Below, piece after piece: positions 1 to 8,828 of a stretch of DNA of 64,000 nt. The DNA is from Roseiarcus sp963709185 (GTDB lineage: Bacteria > Pseudomonadota > Alphaproteobacteria > Rhizobiales > Beijerinckiaceae), in NCBI GenBank assembly GCA_963709185.1, contig CAVPVQ010000025.1, forward strand, positions 214,035 to 278,034. The letters run 5' to 3'. Numbering within the stretch: the first letter of the stretch is position 1; every line of letters starts with the position of its first letter. The notes under the pieces were generated by a model. The model ran no database searches. It saw nothing but the letters and a program-made list of their open reading frames with translations, and was not told where the DNA came from. The translations under genes and the position numbers were made by a program.

Positions 1-203
1 TCTCGCAGCGCCGCTTCAGCACCGATTTCATCGCCTGCCGCCAGTAGCCAGCGCCGGACTGTTTCGTAGGAGACTGCGATCCCACGTTCCGCCAACAAAT
101 CCTCGACGTCGCGGAAGCTCAATGTGAATCGAAGATAGAGCCAAATCGCTTGCTGAATGATCTCAGGCGGGAACCGGTATCCGACATAGCTGATTTTCGG
201 CAT
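1..203 (-). CDS. IS6-family transposase, N-terminal part (runs off window)
   Basis: Reading the minus strand from an ATG at 203 gives MPKISYVGYRF, then PPEIIQQAIWLYLRFTLS and a segment ending YETVRRW. This is the N-terminal helix-turn-helix region of IS6/IS240-type DDE transposases. After RRW the sequence (LLAAGDEIGAEAALRE) no longer looks like a normal IS6 protein, so the element may be truncated or fused there. The rest lies outside the window. It sits where the next DISARM gene would be expected after drmB, so it may mark the break in that locus. Confidence 0.7.
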   Translation of the reverse strand, partial: MPKISYVGYRFPPEIIQQAIWLYLRFTLSFRDVEDLLAERGIAVSYETVRRWLLAAGDEIGAEAALR

Positions 204-364
204 CCCCTTGGCTACCGGCCCGCCAGCAGGACCGCAACCCCAAGGCGCCGTGACAACGCCCTCCCCGGGGCGCTGATCTCGATGATCGCAGGAATCGATG
301 AGATCGCCAACCAACTCAAGGTGAAGTCGCCCTTCGGTCGAATTCTCTTCCCTAGGTTGTATTG

Positions 365-2230
365 CTACTGGAAGAAGCGAGAGAAGTCGTCCGCCATAGT
401 CGGAACGAGTAGGCTGCGATCCAGGAACAGATTTCTCATCTCGCAGCTCGTTTCAGCAATAAGCAAGCATCCGTGGCAGGCCGCGCCGTGGGTTGCACGA
501 TCGCCGCTTCGATCGTCCGGCACGTGATCCGCACAAATTGGATCGTTTGAGCAAATGCGCAAGCGCTCCAAAGCGCTCCGAAGGATATGAGCAAATCTCG
601 GGGCCGTTGCGACGAGACCGCCAAGCGTTCCTTGAGCGCCTGCGCTCGCGGTGTAGATTAGAATGCCGCAGCGATCGATATCGCCGCCGGCGCGGGAACT
701 GGCGAGTGCATAAACTCGCTCTTTCAATGAGCTGGCAGGATATCCGCAATCCAAAGCGATCTCGGCCATCAATGCATGCGAGATGCTGTGAAGCAGCATG
801 TATGGAGTTCCGGGGTAAGGGGGCGCCTTGCCCGCGAAGCGCTTTTGCCAGTGACCATAGCCGGCAAGCAATTGTTCATGCCGAAGCGCGGTCGCTGTGC
901 TCTGGAGCCATCGCTGGATCGCCATTTCGTCAAAGTGGATGAAGATGCCTTCTCCAAACTGCTCTACTGCCGGTAACCAATCGGCGTCGCGTGAAATTGG
1001 CGCGCCGCGGACGCTCACCTGAATGTCTTCAATATCTCCATCCGCAGCGTTCGGTGCCGCTTCAAACCGTGTGAAGCCGTAGAGGCAAGACACCTCCCTC
1101 AAGCGGTGAACTGCGACAAGGCCCCTGATTCCGGAGAGGTCCACGCCTGCATCGGGAGCCGCCCAATCATTGCGGCGAAGAGTTTGCGCATAGAGCTTTG
1201 CGGAAGGGTGATTGCGCCCGATTTCTGTCCGTCCGCTGGCGAAAGCATCGAACTCCGACAACTTGGGCGACTTGCTGGCGTCAACGCTTGCGCCGTCCCA
1301 AATCCGCTGCAGCCGGTCGAAAATGTCGCCGTCCGGATAGGGGCCGAGTGACGCCGAGACCCTTGGATTAAATCGCTTCGCCTGTGCGACATCCGAGGCG
1401 GACTGAACACTGGCCAAATCTCCAGAGATTTCGTGAACGAGTTTGGTGAGTTCATCCTCTTCGGTCGGCAGCGAAATGACGGTTAACACCTGCGGGAAAT
1501 AGGTGTTGGTCGCCGTCCGCGTCAGCAATTTCAGCTTGTCGCCGCATCCATCGGGATCTCGATCGAGCAACCATGGCCGATCCCCGCGGCATTTTCCGAG
1601 ACGCCCAGGCTGGAAAGTCTCCTGAAGGGAGAGACGGCGACCGCATCCGCAAACGATGCTCGTATCCGCTGGATCGGCGCTCGTGCCTTTTTCCTCGATC
1701 CACATCGGTTCTTGGCAAGGCGCGGCTGCGTGAACAGCCCACCGCCATTCGATATCCTGGAGGTGGCCCTTGTCACACGCGCAGACAAAACGGATCGGTG
1801 TCACTTCGCTCTTGCGCCCGTCGTCGGACACAAATTTGCGTCGACCCTTGCTATCGAGATCTTGCCATCTCGCCATTCGCCGCCGCCGCGTCGTCGCGGC
1901 GCCCGGGGCGTTCTTTTCGACCTGCTCACAGATAAACCAGGTCGGAAAAATAGGGGCGGCGACGCCACGGGGAATCCCGTCCTTCGCATCCCCTGAAGCG
2001 GGAGGCGTGCGCAATGAAAAAGTCGCTTCCTGATGGAGGCGCCCTTGCGCTTTGAGAAGTTGCTCTAAACGGGCGGTTAGTCGAGGCTCCGGAATCGTCG
2101 CAAACGAATTGCCTTGCATGTCCCACTGTTCGAGTCCGCCCACGACGACTGATCGCGTGGGCAGGTCGACCATCGCGCCCGGCCCGAAGGTCGAGATCAA
2201 TTGGCTTAGTCGTTGGGCGTTCTTGGTCAT
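365..2230 (-). CDS. drmB: DrmB, DUF1998-domain protein of the DISARM anti-phage system
   Basis: This 621-residue protein has the DrmB hallmarks. The N-terminal block LISTFGPGAMVDLPTRSVVV is near residues 11-30. Cysteine pairs in CACDKGH and CGCGRR suggest metal binding. A C-terminal DUF1998 region carries a second cysteine cluster (DPICADH, HGAACHGCLL, ETSCEMRN). In DISARM, DrmB works with the helicase DrmA to recognise and block incoming phage DNA, alongside a methylase that marks self. The start overlaps the end of the drmA remnant by four bases, the translational coupling expected of a drmAB operon. The gene looks full length. Its partners are broken or missing, so it is probably no longer functional here. 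Confidence 0.85.
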   Translation of the reverse strand: MTKNAQRLSQLISTFGPGAMVDLPTRSVVVGGLEQWDMQGNSFATIPEPRLTARLEQLLKAQGRLHQEATFSLRTPPASGDAKDGIPRGVAAPIFPTWFICEQVEKNAPGAATTRRRRMARWQDLDSKGRRKFVSDDGRKSEVTPIRFVCACDKGHLQDIEWRWAVHAAAPCQEPMWIEEKGTSADPADTSIVCGCGRRLSLQETFQPGRLGKCRGDRPWLLDRDPDGCGDKLKLLTRTATNTYFPQVLTVISLPTEEDELTKLVHEISGDLASVQSASDVAQAKRFNPRVSASLGPYPDGDIFDRLQRIWDGASVDASKSPKLSEFDAFASGRTEIGRNHPSAKLYAQTLRRNDWAAPDAGVDLSGIRGLVAVHRLREVSCLYGFTRFEAAPNAADGDIEDIQVSVRGAPISRDADWLPAVEQFGEGIFIHFDEMAIQRWLQSTATALRHEQLLAGYGHWQKRFAGKAPPYPGTPYMLLHSISHALMAEIALDCGYPASSLKERVYALASSRAGGDIDRCGILIYTASAGAQGTLGGLVATAPRFAHILRSALERLRICSNDPICADHVPDDRSGDRATHGAACHGCLLIAETSCEMRNLFLDRSLLVPTMADDFSRFFQ

Positions 2231-2577
2231 GCGAGGTCATCCGCGTTCGCGATCGGGTTGCCCCTTGGGTCCTTTACCTTGAGTGCGACATTAGGCTCCA
2301 CATCGCGCATCGAGCGCCCCGCCACAAAGCGGCGATGCGGCTCTGATAGGTTGTCGATTTCAGGCTCGAGTGGCGCGTGCAGAAGGCGCTGAGGGCTTTT
2401 CTTTTTGGCATAGGCGAACGGGTTGCCACCCGCGGCCTGATCGTCAGCGATCGTGATCCAGGCGTCGAGAATGTCGTCGATAAGCGCCGCGAGTGCCACG
2501 CGCCCACCTGCAATCATCCGTTCGGGCGCCCGCGCGACGATAGCGTTGCGAATGTCATTTTTCACCGAAGCGGACCC
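2227..2577 (-). pseudogene. drmA: drmA 3' remnant (DISARM helicase C-terminus)
   Basis: An open frame enters from the IS5 junction with no start codon of its own. It encodes NAIVARAPERMIAGGRVALA and ends near SMRDVEPNVALKVKD. The SMRDVEP motif and the overlap into drmB identify it as the last ~115 residues of DrmA, the large SNF2-like helicase of DISARM. The IS5 element removed everything upstream, and the 5' part of drmA does not reappear on the far side of the adjacent ISL3 element. Translation could begin at a GTG at 2565, but the product would lack all helicase motifs. Confidence 0.75.
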
Positions 2578-3359
2578 CTAGGCCGTGTGGACGAATTTGA
2601 TCAAGCAGAGACCTGCGGCGAAACTGACGATGGAGCGGAAGTTTCGGGCTGTCTTTTCGCAGCGTAGCGCGACGCGCTTGAAGCGTTTGATGCGCCCCAT
2701 GCCCTGCTCGATACGAGCGCGGGCTTTGTAGAGCGTCTTGGCAAAGAACTTCGGCTTGTTCTTCTCGTTCGATTTGTGCGGGATCACCGGGGCGATGCCG
2801 CGCGCTCTTGCCGCCGCGCGATTGGCCTTGCTGGCGTAACCCTTGTCGCAGATGGCGGCGCGCGGCTGAATATCTGGACCGATGTCGAGCAGCGTTTCGA
2901 AATGCGGCGCGTCGGCAGCCTCGCCGCCGGTCAGATCGAAAGCGATGATGTCGCCCGACGCGTCCGATTTGGCATGGATTTTCGTCGTGAAACCGCCGCG
3001 CGAACGCCCAAGCGCCTGCGTTTCCTGCCCCCTTTGGCGCCCGCGGCCGACACATGTGCGCGCACGACGGTGGAATCGAACATCTGGATCAGATGCGCCG
3101 ACGAACTCATCGCGGCGAGCGCATCGAAGAAGGCTTCGAACACGCCTGCCTTGCTCAAGCGGTCGAAACGCTTCCAGACGCTGTTCCAGTTGCCAAACCG
3201 TTCCGGCAGGGCGCGCCATCGCACGTTTTCGACGGTGAAGAAATGAAGCGCTTCGAGGAACCGACGGTCATCCTCGCCCTTGCGTCCGCGACGCGGAAGG
3301 CAGGCCCGAAACACCGTGAGCGTATGCGCCCAGTCTTCCTCGTCCATCCGCGTCGACAT
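2578..3359 (-). CDS. IS5-family transposase made by -1 frameshifting (OrfAB)
   Basis: OrfA starts at 3359 (MSTRMDEEDWAHTLTVFRA) and runs through FDSTVVRAHVSAAGAKGG. The DDE domain continues in the -1 frame as SRGGFTTKIHAKSDASGD and CDKGYASKANRAA, ending FVHTA. The frames meet at CCAAAGGGGGC (complement of 3027-3037), a typical slippery run for programmed -1 frameshifting in this family. The DDE signature is spread over both frames, so only the fusion would be active. The stop TAG is formed by the CTAG target sequence itself. Confidence 0.75.
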
Positions 3360-3391
3360 GGCTTCTGGTCTCCGACTCAGTCGGACTTTGT
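2582..3391 (-). mobile_element. IS5-family element inserted in drmA
   Basis: The element ends at a CTAG (2578-2581) inside drmA, matching the YTAR target preference of IS5-type elements. The same end (gtccac.cggcCTAG) recurs in the fragment near 47,651. The outer end beyond the transposase start is only about 30 bp long before the ISL3 terminal repeat begins. No second CTAG is visible, so that end was probably lost when ISL3 inserted or during a deletion. Confidence 0.7.
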
Positions 3392-5141
3392 CAATCGGCG
3401 CGCAAATTTGACCCCCGATCGGCGCGCAAATTTGGCTCTGATTCACTTTTGATGCATGTCGATGCGCATTTCGTTGGTTCCAAGGGAGAATCAGCAGGAG
3501 GATGAAATGCTTCGCTCGTCGAGTCTTGTTCCATCGGGCTTCGTCGTAGAGAGCGCATCTCTGGACGGCGAAGTTGCCGTCATCGTCGTTCGCTCGCCGG
3601 GCGCTGCGAGTTCGTGCCCCGCTTGTGGCGCTGAATCTTTGAGGGTGCATAGTCGGTATCGACGGCGCGTCGCCGATCTTCCGCTTTCAGGCCGCCGCGT
3701 TGAACTTCACGTCCTTGCGCGCCGCTTTCGATGCGATGCCGTGCTGTGCGGCCGACAAATATTCGCAGAACGGTTCACTGGCGACGCTCTGGCGCCATCA
3801 GCGCGGCGTAGCGGGCGGCTCGACCTCATTATTCATCATCTCGGCCTGGCTCTTGGCGGTCGGCCGGCGGCGAGCTTTGCAAGCAGATTGATGCTGCCGG
3901 TGAGCAACGACACCTTGCTTCGCGTCGTTCGCCGACGCGCCCAGGTTCCCTTGGATCCGCTGAACGTAGTCGGCATCGACGACTGGGCGTTTCGAAAGAA
4001 CCATCGCTATGGAACGATTGTTTGCGACCTTGAGCGCCGTCGTCCCGTTGTGCTGCTGCCGGATAGAGAACCGGCTACAGCCGAGGCTTGGCTCGCCCTA
4101 CGACCGGAAATCGCAATCGTCGCGCGTGACCGAGGCGGAGGTTATGGGATCGCCGTCGCAAAGGCGTTGCCGAACGCGACGCAAGTCGCTGATCGCTGGC
4201 ACTTAATGGAGAACGCCAGCCGCGCTTTTCTCGACGCTGTGCGCAGTTCGATGCGTCTGATCAGCGCGACCATCGGCGCGACAAAGATCAACCCCGAACT
4301 TCTGACGTCGGCGGAACGCATCCAATACGAAGGGTATCTTCGGCGTGAAGAAACCAACACGGCGGTCCTCGCCCTATCGCGGGCCGGCGTCTCGATTAAG
4401 CAGATTGTTCGTAGCACCGGACATAGTCGGGCTCTCGTTCGGCACGTCATCCGTGGCCAGCGCGGCGATGTGTTCCGCGTGCGCGAAAGTTCGCTCGAAG
4501 CGCATTTGCCCTGGCTCAACTCGCAATGGGGCGCAGGCGGACACAATGCTGCGGCCCTATGGCGTAAACTGAAAGAGCAGGGGTTTGGTGGTTCGGCCCG
4601 CGTCGTGGCCGAATGGGCAACCCGGCGACGCCAAGCGGACAGAGCGGACATCGAAAGCCTCGCGCGCGTCCCTTCGGCGCGCACGATCGCAAGGCTCATG
4701 ACGATCGGCCGTGACCAACTGACAAAGGCCGAGACCTTGATCATCGCCGCTATTGAGGGAGGCGTGCCCTCGATTGTCGAGGCCCGAGGGATCATCGCCG
4801 ATTTTCAGATCATGATCCGCCGCAGAGCCCTGGCCCAATTGCCATCTTGGATGGAGCGCACCGGCAAAAGCCTCGTGGCGTCCTTCGGTAACGGCGTCAA
4901 AAAGGACGAAGCCGCGGTTCGGGCCGCGATCACGTCACCTTGGTCCAACGGCCAGACGGAAGGCCAGATAACAAGGCTCAAACTCGTCAAACGACAAATG
5001 TACGGCCGGGGAAAGATCGATCTTCTCCAAGCCAGACTGATAGGCGTCGTATGACACCGACCTTCACCAAAATTGCGTCAGAGCCAATTTTGGACGCCGA
5101 TCCCCCGGCTCAGAGGGTCAAAATTGCACGCCGAATAACAG
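3392..5141 (+). mobile_element. ISL3-family insertion sequence
   Basis: The ends carry matching double motifs in inverted orientation. On the left, ggcgcgcaaatttgacccc (from 3397) is followed by ggcgcgcaaatttggctctg (from 3421). On the right, agccaattttggacgcc (near 5083) and gagggtcaaaattgcacgcc (near 5113) are the complementary forms. The two subterminal repeat pairs enclose one transposase gene. The element lies directly against the truncated IS5 on its left. Confidence 0.7.
3507..5054 (+). CDS. ISL3-family transposase
   Basis: The ATG at 3507 is preceded at good spacing by AGGAGG (3496-3501), so it is preferred over an in-frame ATG at 3456. The 515-residue product has an N-terminal zinc-finger-like region (CPACGAESLRVHSRYRRRV and a later RRFRC). 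The DDE domain follows, with VVGIDDWAFRKNHRYGT near residue 150, then VARDRGGGYGIA and VADRWHLMENA. This is the usual ISL3 layout, and the C-terminal SNGQTEGQITRLKLVKR is characteristic. The frame is intact, so this copy may be active. Confidence 0.9.
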   Translation: MLRSSSLVPSGFVVESASLDGEVAVIVVRSPGAASSCPACGAESLRVHSRYRRRVADLPLSGRRVELHVLARRFRCDAVLCGRQIFAERFTGDALAPSARRSGRLDLIIHHLGLALGGRPAASFASRLMLPVSNDTLLRVVRRRAQVPLDPLNVVGIDDWAFRKNHRYGTIVCDLERRRPVVLLPDREPATAEAWLALRPEIAIVARDRGGGYGIAVAKALPNATQVADRWHLMENASRAFLDAVRSSMRLISATIGATKINPELLTSAERIQYEGYLRREETNTAVLALSRAGVSIKQIVRSTGHSRALVRHVIRGQRGDVFRVRESSLEAHLPWLNSQWGAGGHNAAALWRKLKEQGFGGSARVVAEWATRRRQADRADIESLARVPSARTIARLMTIGRDQLTKAETLIIAAIEGGVPSIVEARGIIADFQIMIRRRALAQLPSWMERTGKSLVASFGNGVKKDEAAVRAAITSPWSNGQTEGQITRLKLVKRQMYGRGKIDLLQARLIGVV

Positions 5142-5230
5142 GTGTCGAGAAGGTCGTCTTCGCGGTCGGTTCCTCGATCGCCAACGCGAAAGCTCTCAAT
5201 TTGGTCGAGCAGGCGAGCGTGCGTCGCCTC

Positions 5231-6058
5231 TCAGCTTTTCGGTTCGCCGACGGCGTCCACTATGAGTTTGCGAGTTTGCAGCTCATGCAAGAGTTCTTCC
5301 TGGAGGAGCTCCCGTTGCTGCTTGCTCATTCGGCGCTTAGCGTCGCTCATGAGCGCGTTGATCTTTGCGTCGCATTGCTTGACTCGAGCGTGCAAGGCAT
5401 CCCACGCGACCTTTTCCTCCTTGGTCCTTGGCCCCTTGAAGGTGATGCGATTGGCCCAAAGGTCGACGACGATGTCGTCGGGATGCGGCAACGGTTCCAG
5501 ACCGGCAATGCCAAGCCTAGCGCGCCGATCGAGTTCATTTTCCCAATGCCATTTGTATTCAATCATGGCCTTAAGATATTCGTCATAATGCGCCTTGTTG
5601 TCGCGCTCGGTATCGGCAAGCAACGCCATGAACGCTTGCTGCGAACGCAGCTGTCCCCGCGCGGCGTTGACGGCCAGAGCCCGAATGACGGCCTCGGCAA
5701 TCGTGAGCGTGATCCGTCGCTCGCCCTCGTTGACTTTGATGGTGCGATAGGCCTCGTCGAGCACGATGGCCTTGAGTCGCTCTTCGTCGGGCCCGGGCCG
5801 CCGGTTGCGGGCGCCGCGCGGGCGCCCTTTTGGATTGCCCGAGCGGCCGGGCTGGAACCGCGAGGCAGCCGGCGGCTTGCGATAGCCAACCTCGTAGGTC
5901 GCCCCCTCGGCCGGCGGCAGGTCCAGTCGAATTTTGCGCTCGCTCGGCACGGGCGTCGGCTCCAAACAGCCGCCGTTAATGGCGGTGATGAGATAATCGG
6001 CGCTTCGAAACTTTGACGTCGCCTTCGCGGATTTCTCCTTCGCCCTGCGCATCGCCAC
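5231..6058 (-). CDS. DUF5681-domain protein
   Basis: The protein carries the DUF5681 motif GYRKPPAASRFQPGRSGNPK and the following GRPRGARNRRPGP near residues 58-90, then a mostly helical, charged C-terminal half. The family is common on phage-like and integrative elements next to ParB/methyltransferase genes, and its function is unknown. The start is a GTG at 6058 or an ATG at 6052. Both lie inside the 3' end of the methyltransferase gene, so the two are co-transcribed with about 80 bp of overlap. Confidence 0.75.
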   Translation of the reverse strand: MAMRRAKEKSAKATSKFRSADYLITAINGGCLEPTPVPSERKIRLDLPPAEGATYEVGYRKPPAASRFQPGRSGNPKGRPRGARNRRPGPDEERLKAIVLDEAYRTIKVNEGERRITLTIAEAVIRALAVNAARGQLRSQQAFMALLADTERDNKAHYDEYLKAMIEYKWHWENELDRRARLGIAGLEPLPHPDDIVVDLWANRITFKGPRTKEEKVAWDALHARVKQCDAKINALMSDAKRRMSKQQRELLQEELLHELQTRKLIVDAVGEPKS

Positions 6059-7436
6059 GCGTCGAAGTCAGCGGCGTCTGTGCATCAAATGAAAGCGCTG
6101 CCTGCCGGTCGTCCCGATCGCGTCTCTCATAGGGAGATGGCTTGGCTGCCGTGTCGCGACTCCCGAGCCCGCACGCGACGCGTTCGGCGTCATCTTTGGC
6201 GAAGATCTCCCAGCGATGAAGAATGCGATCGCAATAGACAGTATCGAGTTCGCAAAGACGCGCGCGTCGGCCGGTCTTGTGCGCCGCGATCAAGGTCGAA
6301 CCCGAACCGCCGAATAAATCGAGCACGATCCCGCCGCGGCGTGAGACGTCTTTGATCGCGTCGGCGATCATCGCAACCGGCTTGACCGTTGGGTGCAACG
6401 CAAGCTCCTCTAGCCGCTCGGCCTTGCGGGTGTTGACGCCCCGGTATTCCCAAACGTTGGTCCGATAGCGCCCATGCTGGCCAAGCTCGAAACTATTGAG
6501 ATGCGGCGCCGTGCCCTTCTTGAAGGCGAAGATCAGTTCGTGCCGCGAACGATAGAAGGTCCCCATGCCGGCGTTGTCTTTGACCCAGACGATTAAGTTT
6601 TTAAGCTCGGCATAGTTCGCCGCGCCCGCCTCCAGCATTTCGCCCAAGTGCCGCCAGTCCATGCAGAGGAAGTGGATCGAGGCGTCGCAGCTGTGAGCGG
6701 CAAGATTGCCGAAGGCTTTCGAGAGGAATGATGTGAACTCCGAACGGGTCATCTCCCCGCTCGCCATCGCGAACTCGCGGTGGCGAACCTTGCCCAGGCC
6801 GCTGACGTTGCCTTCGATCGCGACGTTATAGGGCGGATCGGTAAAGATCATCTCGGCCTTTTCGCCATCCATGAGTTGCGCCACGACCTCCGCATCAAGC
6901 GCATCGCCGCAGATCAGCCGGTGCGGCCCAAGACGCCAGATGTCGCCGACCTTGCAGCGCGCTGGGGCGAAGTCCGGCTCGGGTGCCAGATCGTCGCCGG
7001 GATCGCCCGGCTCGGTCGGCGCGATCCCCTCGATCAATTGGTCGACTTCGGCGATCGAGAAGCCGGTCAGGCCGACGTCAAATTCGATGTCGGCGCTCAT
7101 CAGTTCCCGCAACTCCAGAGCCAGAAGCTCCTCGTCCCATCCCGCGTTGAGCGCAAGTTTGTTGTCGGCCAAGACGTAGGCCCGCTTTTCCGCCGGCGAC
7201 ATATGATTGATGCGAAGACACGGAGCCGTCGCAATGCCCAGCTCAAGCGCCGCCTCAATGCGGCCGTGCCCGGCGAGGATGCAATTGTCGCCGTCAATCA
7301 GCACCGGATTCGTGAATCCAAAGCGCCGGATGCTGTCGGCGATCTGGCGAATTTGTTTGCGCGAGTGAATTCGTGCGTTTCGGGGCCAGGCCCGCAATTC
7401 GCTCAAAGGCAAGGTTTCGATAGCAGCGGGCGGCAT
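5976..7436 (-). CDS. ParB-domain DNA (adenine/cytosine-N4) methyltransferase
   Basis: The 486-residue protein has an N-terminal ParB-like nuclease fold (LSELRAWPRNARIHS, then AGHGRIEAALELG near residues 55-67). A class-beta amino-methyltransferase domain follows, with DPPYN at about 200-204 and the SAM-binding DLFGGSGSTLIAA later. The catalytic-before-SAM motif order defines class beta. The start at 7436 has an AAGGA box upstream; a longer frame to 7556 lacks this support. Such orphan ParB-methyltransferases occur on prophages and mobile islands, where they may protect DNA or regulate genes. No restriction endonuclease is visible nearby. Confidence 0.9.
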   Translation of the reverse strand: MPPAAIETLPLSELRAWPRNARIHSRKQIRQIADSIRRFGFTNPVLIDGDNCILAGHGRIEAALELGIATAPCLRINHMSPAEKRAYVLADNKLALNAGWDEELLALELRELMSADIEFDVGLTGFSIAEVDQLIEGIAPTEPGDPGDDLAPEPDFAPARCKVGDIWRLGPHRLICGDALDAEVVAQLMDGEKAEMIFTDPPYNVAIEGNVSGLGKVRHREFAMASGEMTRSEFTSFLSKAFGNLAAHSCDASIHFLCMDWRHLGEMLEAGAANYAELKNLIVWVKDNAGMGTFYRSRHELIFAFKKGTAPHLNSFELGQHGRYRTNVWEYRGVNTRKAERLEELALHPTVKPVAMIADAIKDVSRRGGIVLDLFGGSGSTLIAAHKTGRRARLCELDTVYCDRILHRWEIFAKDDAERVACGLGSRDTAAKPSPYERRDRDDRQAALSFDAQTPLTSTRGDAQGEGEIREGDVKVSKRRLSHHRH

Positions 7437-7651
7437 AGCGAGGGTCCTTTTGGTAAATCGCTGTGAAGGTCGGCGTACGGTCGACGCGACAGAATCACAC
7501 ATTCTTACGTATTCGTAAGACCATAAAAACGCTCTTGCGTCAATTTCCAGCCGCATGTAACCGTCAGGCCGAGCGAACGCGTCGCAGAAGCGCGGACCGG
7601 AAGTGGGCCAAACCCTTGACCCGACCGCTCATTGACCTAGGAGATCTCACG

Positions 7652-7984
7652 ATGAGCCTTGGGGCTCGCCTTACCCGCCTTCAACTCGCCAAGGGCAAAT
7701 CGCTGCAACAGGTCGCTGCCGCGGTAGGAGTTTCAAAGGCGCATATCTGGGAGCTCGAGAAGGAACGCACCGACAATCCATCGATGGCGCTAGTGACCCG
7801 CCTTGCCGATCATTTTGGTTTGTCGTTGGCGACGCTGGTCGGCGAGGATCCTTCCGCGGACGACGCCAAACCCCAGATTGGGCGCATGTTCCGTCAGGCG
7901 GGCGAACTCGCTGCTGAAGACCTCGCGCTTCTTGATGACATGATGCAGACCTTGCTTAGACGGCGCAGCAAGGCCAGCGGCTAA
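7652..7984 (+). CDS. XRE-family transcriptional regulator
   Basis: The ATG at 7652 follows AGGAG at suitable spacing. Residues 1-65 form a classical helix-turn-helix (GARLTRLQLAKGKSLQQVAA, then VSKAHIWELEKER). A short C-terminal helix may dimerise. It is divergent from the methyltransferase operon and lies 7 bp upstream of an ImmA/IrrE-type protease gene. In that arrangement the protease usually cleaves the repressor after damage or stress. The ~215-bp divergent intergenic region is the likely operator site. Confidence 0.85.
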   Translation: MSLGARLTRLQLAKGKSLQQVAAAVGVSKAHIWELEKERTDNPSMALVTRLADHFGLSLATLVGEDPSADDAKPQIGRMFRQAGELAAEDLALLDDMMQTLLRRRSKASG

Positions 7985-7991
7985 TTACGAA

Positions 7992-8828
7992 GTGCTTTCG
8001 CTCGATCGTATGATTATTGAAGAGGCGGGGCCCAATCCCGACAAGATTGCGGCGGCAATTCACGCGCAATTGGGCCGCCAGACCGGCAAAGTTCAAGTTG
8101 AAGCCATCGCGGAGGCGCTCGATATCGTCGAGATCCGCTATGCCAAGCTCAAAGGACTTGAGGGAGCATTGGTCACGCCACCCGATCGCGGCATTGGCTC
8201 AATCCTCATAAACAGTGAGGCGTCACTCCAGCGGCGGCGATTTACTCTCGGACATGAGCTCGGTCATTTTCTCAATCCTTGGCACCAGCCGGAGGGATCG
8301 TCCGCGGGCTTTGCTTGCACCAAGAGCGATTTGCGAACGCCCTGGGGTCGTCCATCCGCTTCCGCCTCACGGCACGCGCGACAAGAATCGCAGGCCAATC
8401 GCTTTGCCATCGAGCTTCTCGCGCCGCGTCACATGATCCGGCCCTTTCTGTTTGGGATTCCGAATCTCGCGAAGGCGATCGCGCTCTCGGACCAATTGGC
8501 GCTCAGCCGCGAGGCCAGTGCACGCCGTTATATCGAATTGCACCCGCGGCCCTGCGCCCTCGTCTTCACCCGCGACAGCGTGGTGCGTTATGTCGATAGC
8601 CACGACGACTTTCCTTTTGTAACGGCCCGGCCAGGTCAACGTCTATCCGGTCTTCCCAATCCAACCGAGAGCGCCGGCCCATCCGGCCACGAGGAAGCCG
8701 ATCCGCGCGATTGGCTGGGGCGGGCAAGTCAGACCGCGCTCATCGTTCAGACGCTGAACCAACGCGACGGGTTTGCGATCACACTGCTCAGTTTCGATCC
8801 AGACGACGACCCGCGATACGACGACTGA
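7992..8828 (+). CDS. ImmA/IrrE-family metallo-endopeptidase
   Basis: The zinc-protease motif HELGH is at residues 88-92 in RRRFTLGHELGHFLN, and a second acidic region (QESQANRFAIELLAPR) supplies the third ligand typical of ImmA/IrrE. Translation starts at GTG 7992 or ATG 8010, immediately after the XRE gene. In ICEBs1 ImmA and Deinococcus IrrE, the protease cleaves its partner XRE repressor. The pair here probably controls the adjacent methyltransferase cassette or a lost mobile element. The frame is intact. Confidence 0.85.
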   Translation: MLSLDRMIIEEAGPNPDKIAAAIHAQLGRQTGKVQVEAIAEALDIVEIRYAKLKGLEGALVTPPDRGIGSILINSEASLQRRRFTLGHELGHFLNPWHQPEGSSAGFACTKSDLRTPWGRPSASASRHARQESQANRFAIELLAPRHMIRPFLFGIPNLAKAIALSDQLALSREASARRYIELHPRPCALVFTRDSVVRYVDSHDDFPFVTARPGQRLSGLPNPTESAGPSGHEEADPRDWLGRASQTALIVQTLNQRDGFAITLLSFDPDDDPRYDD

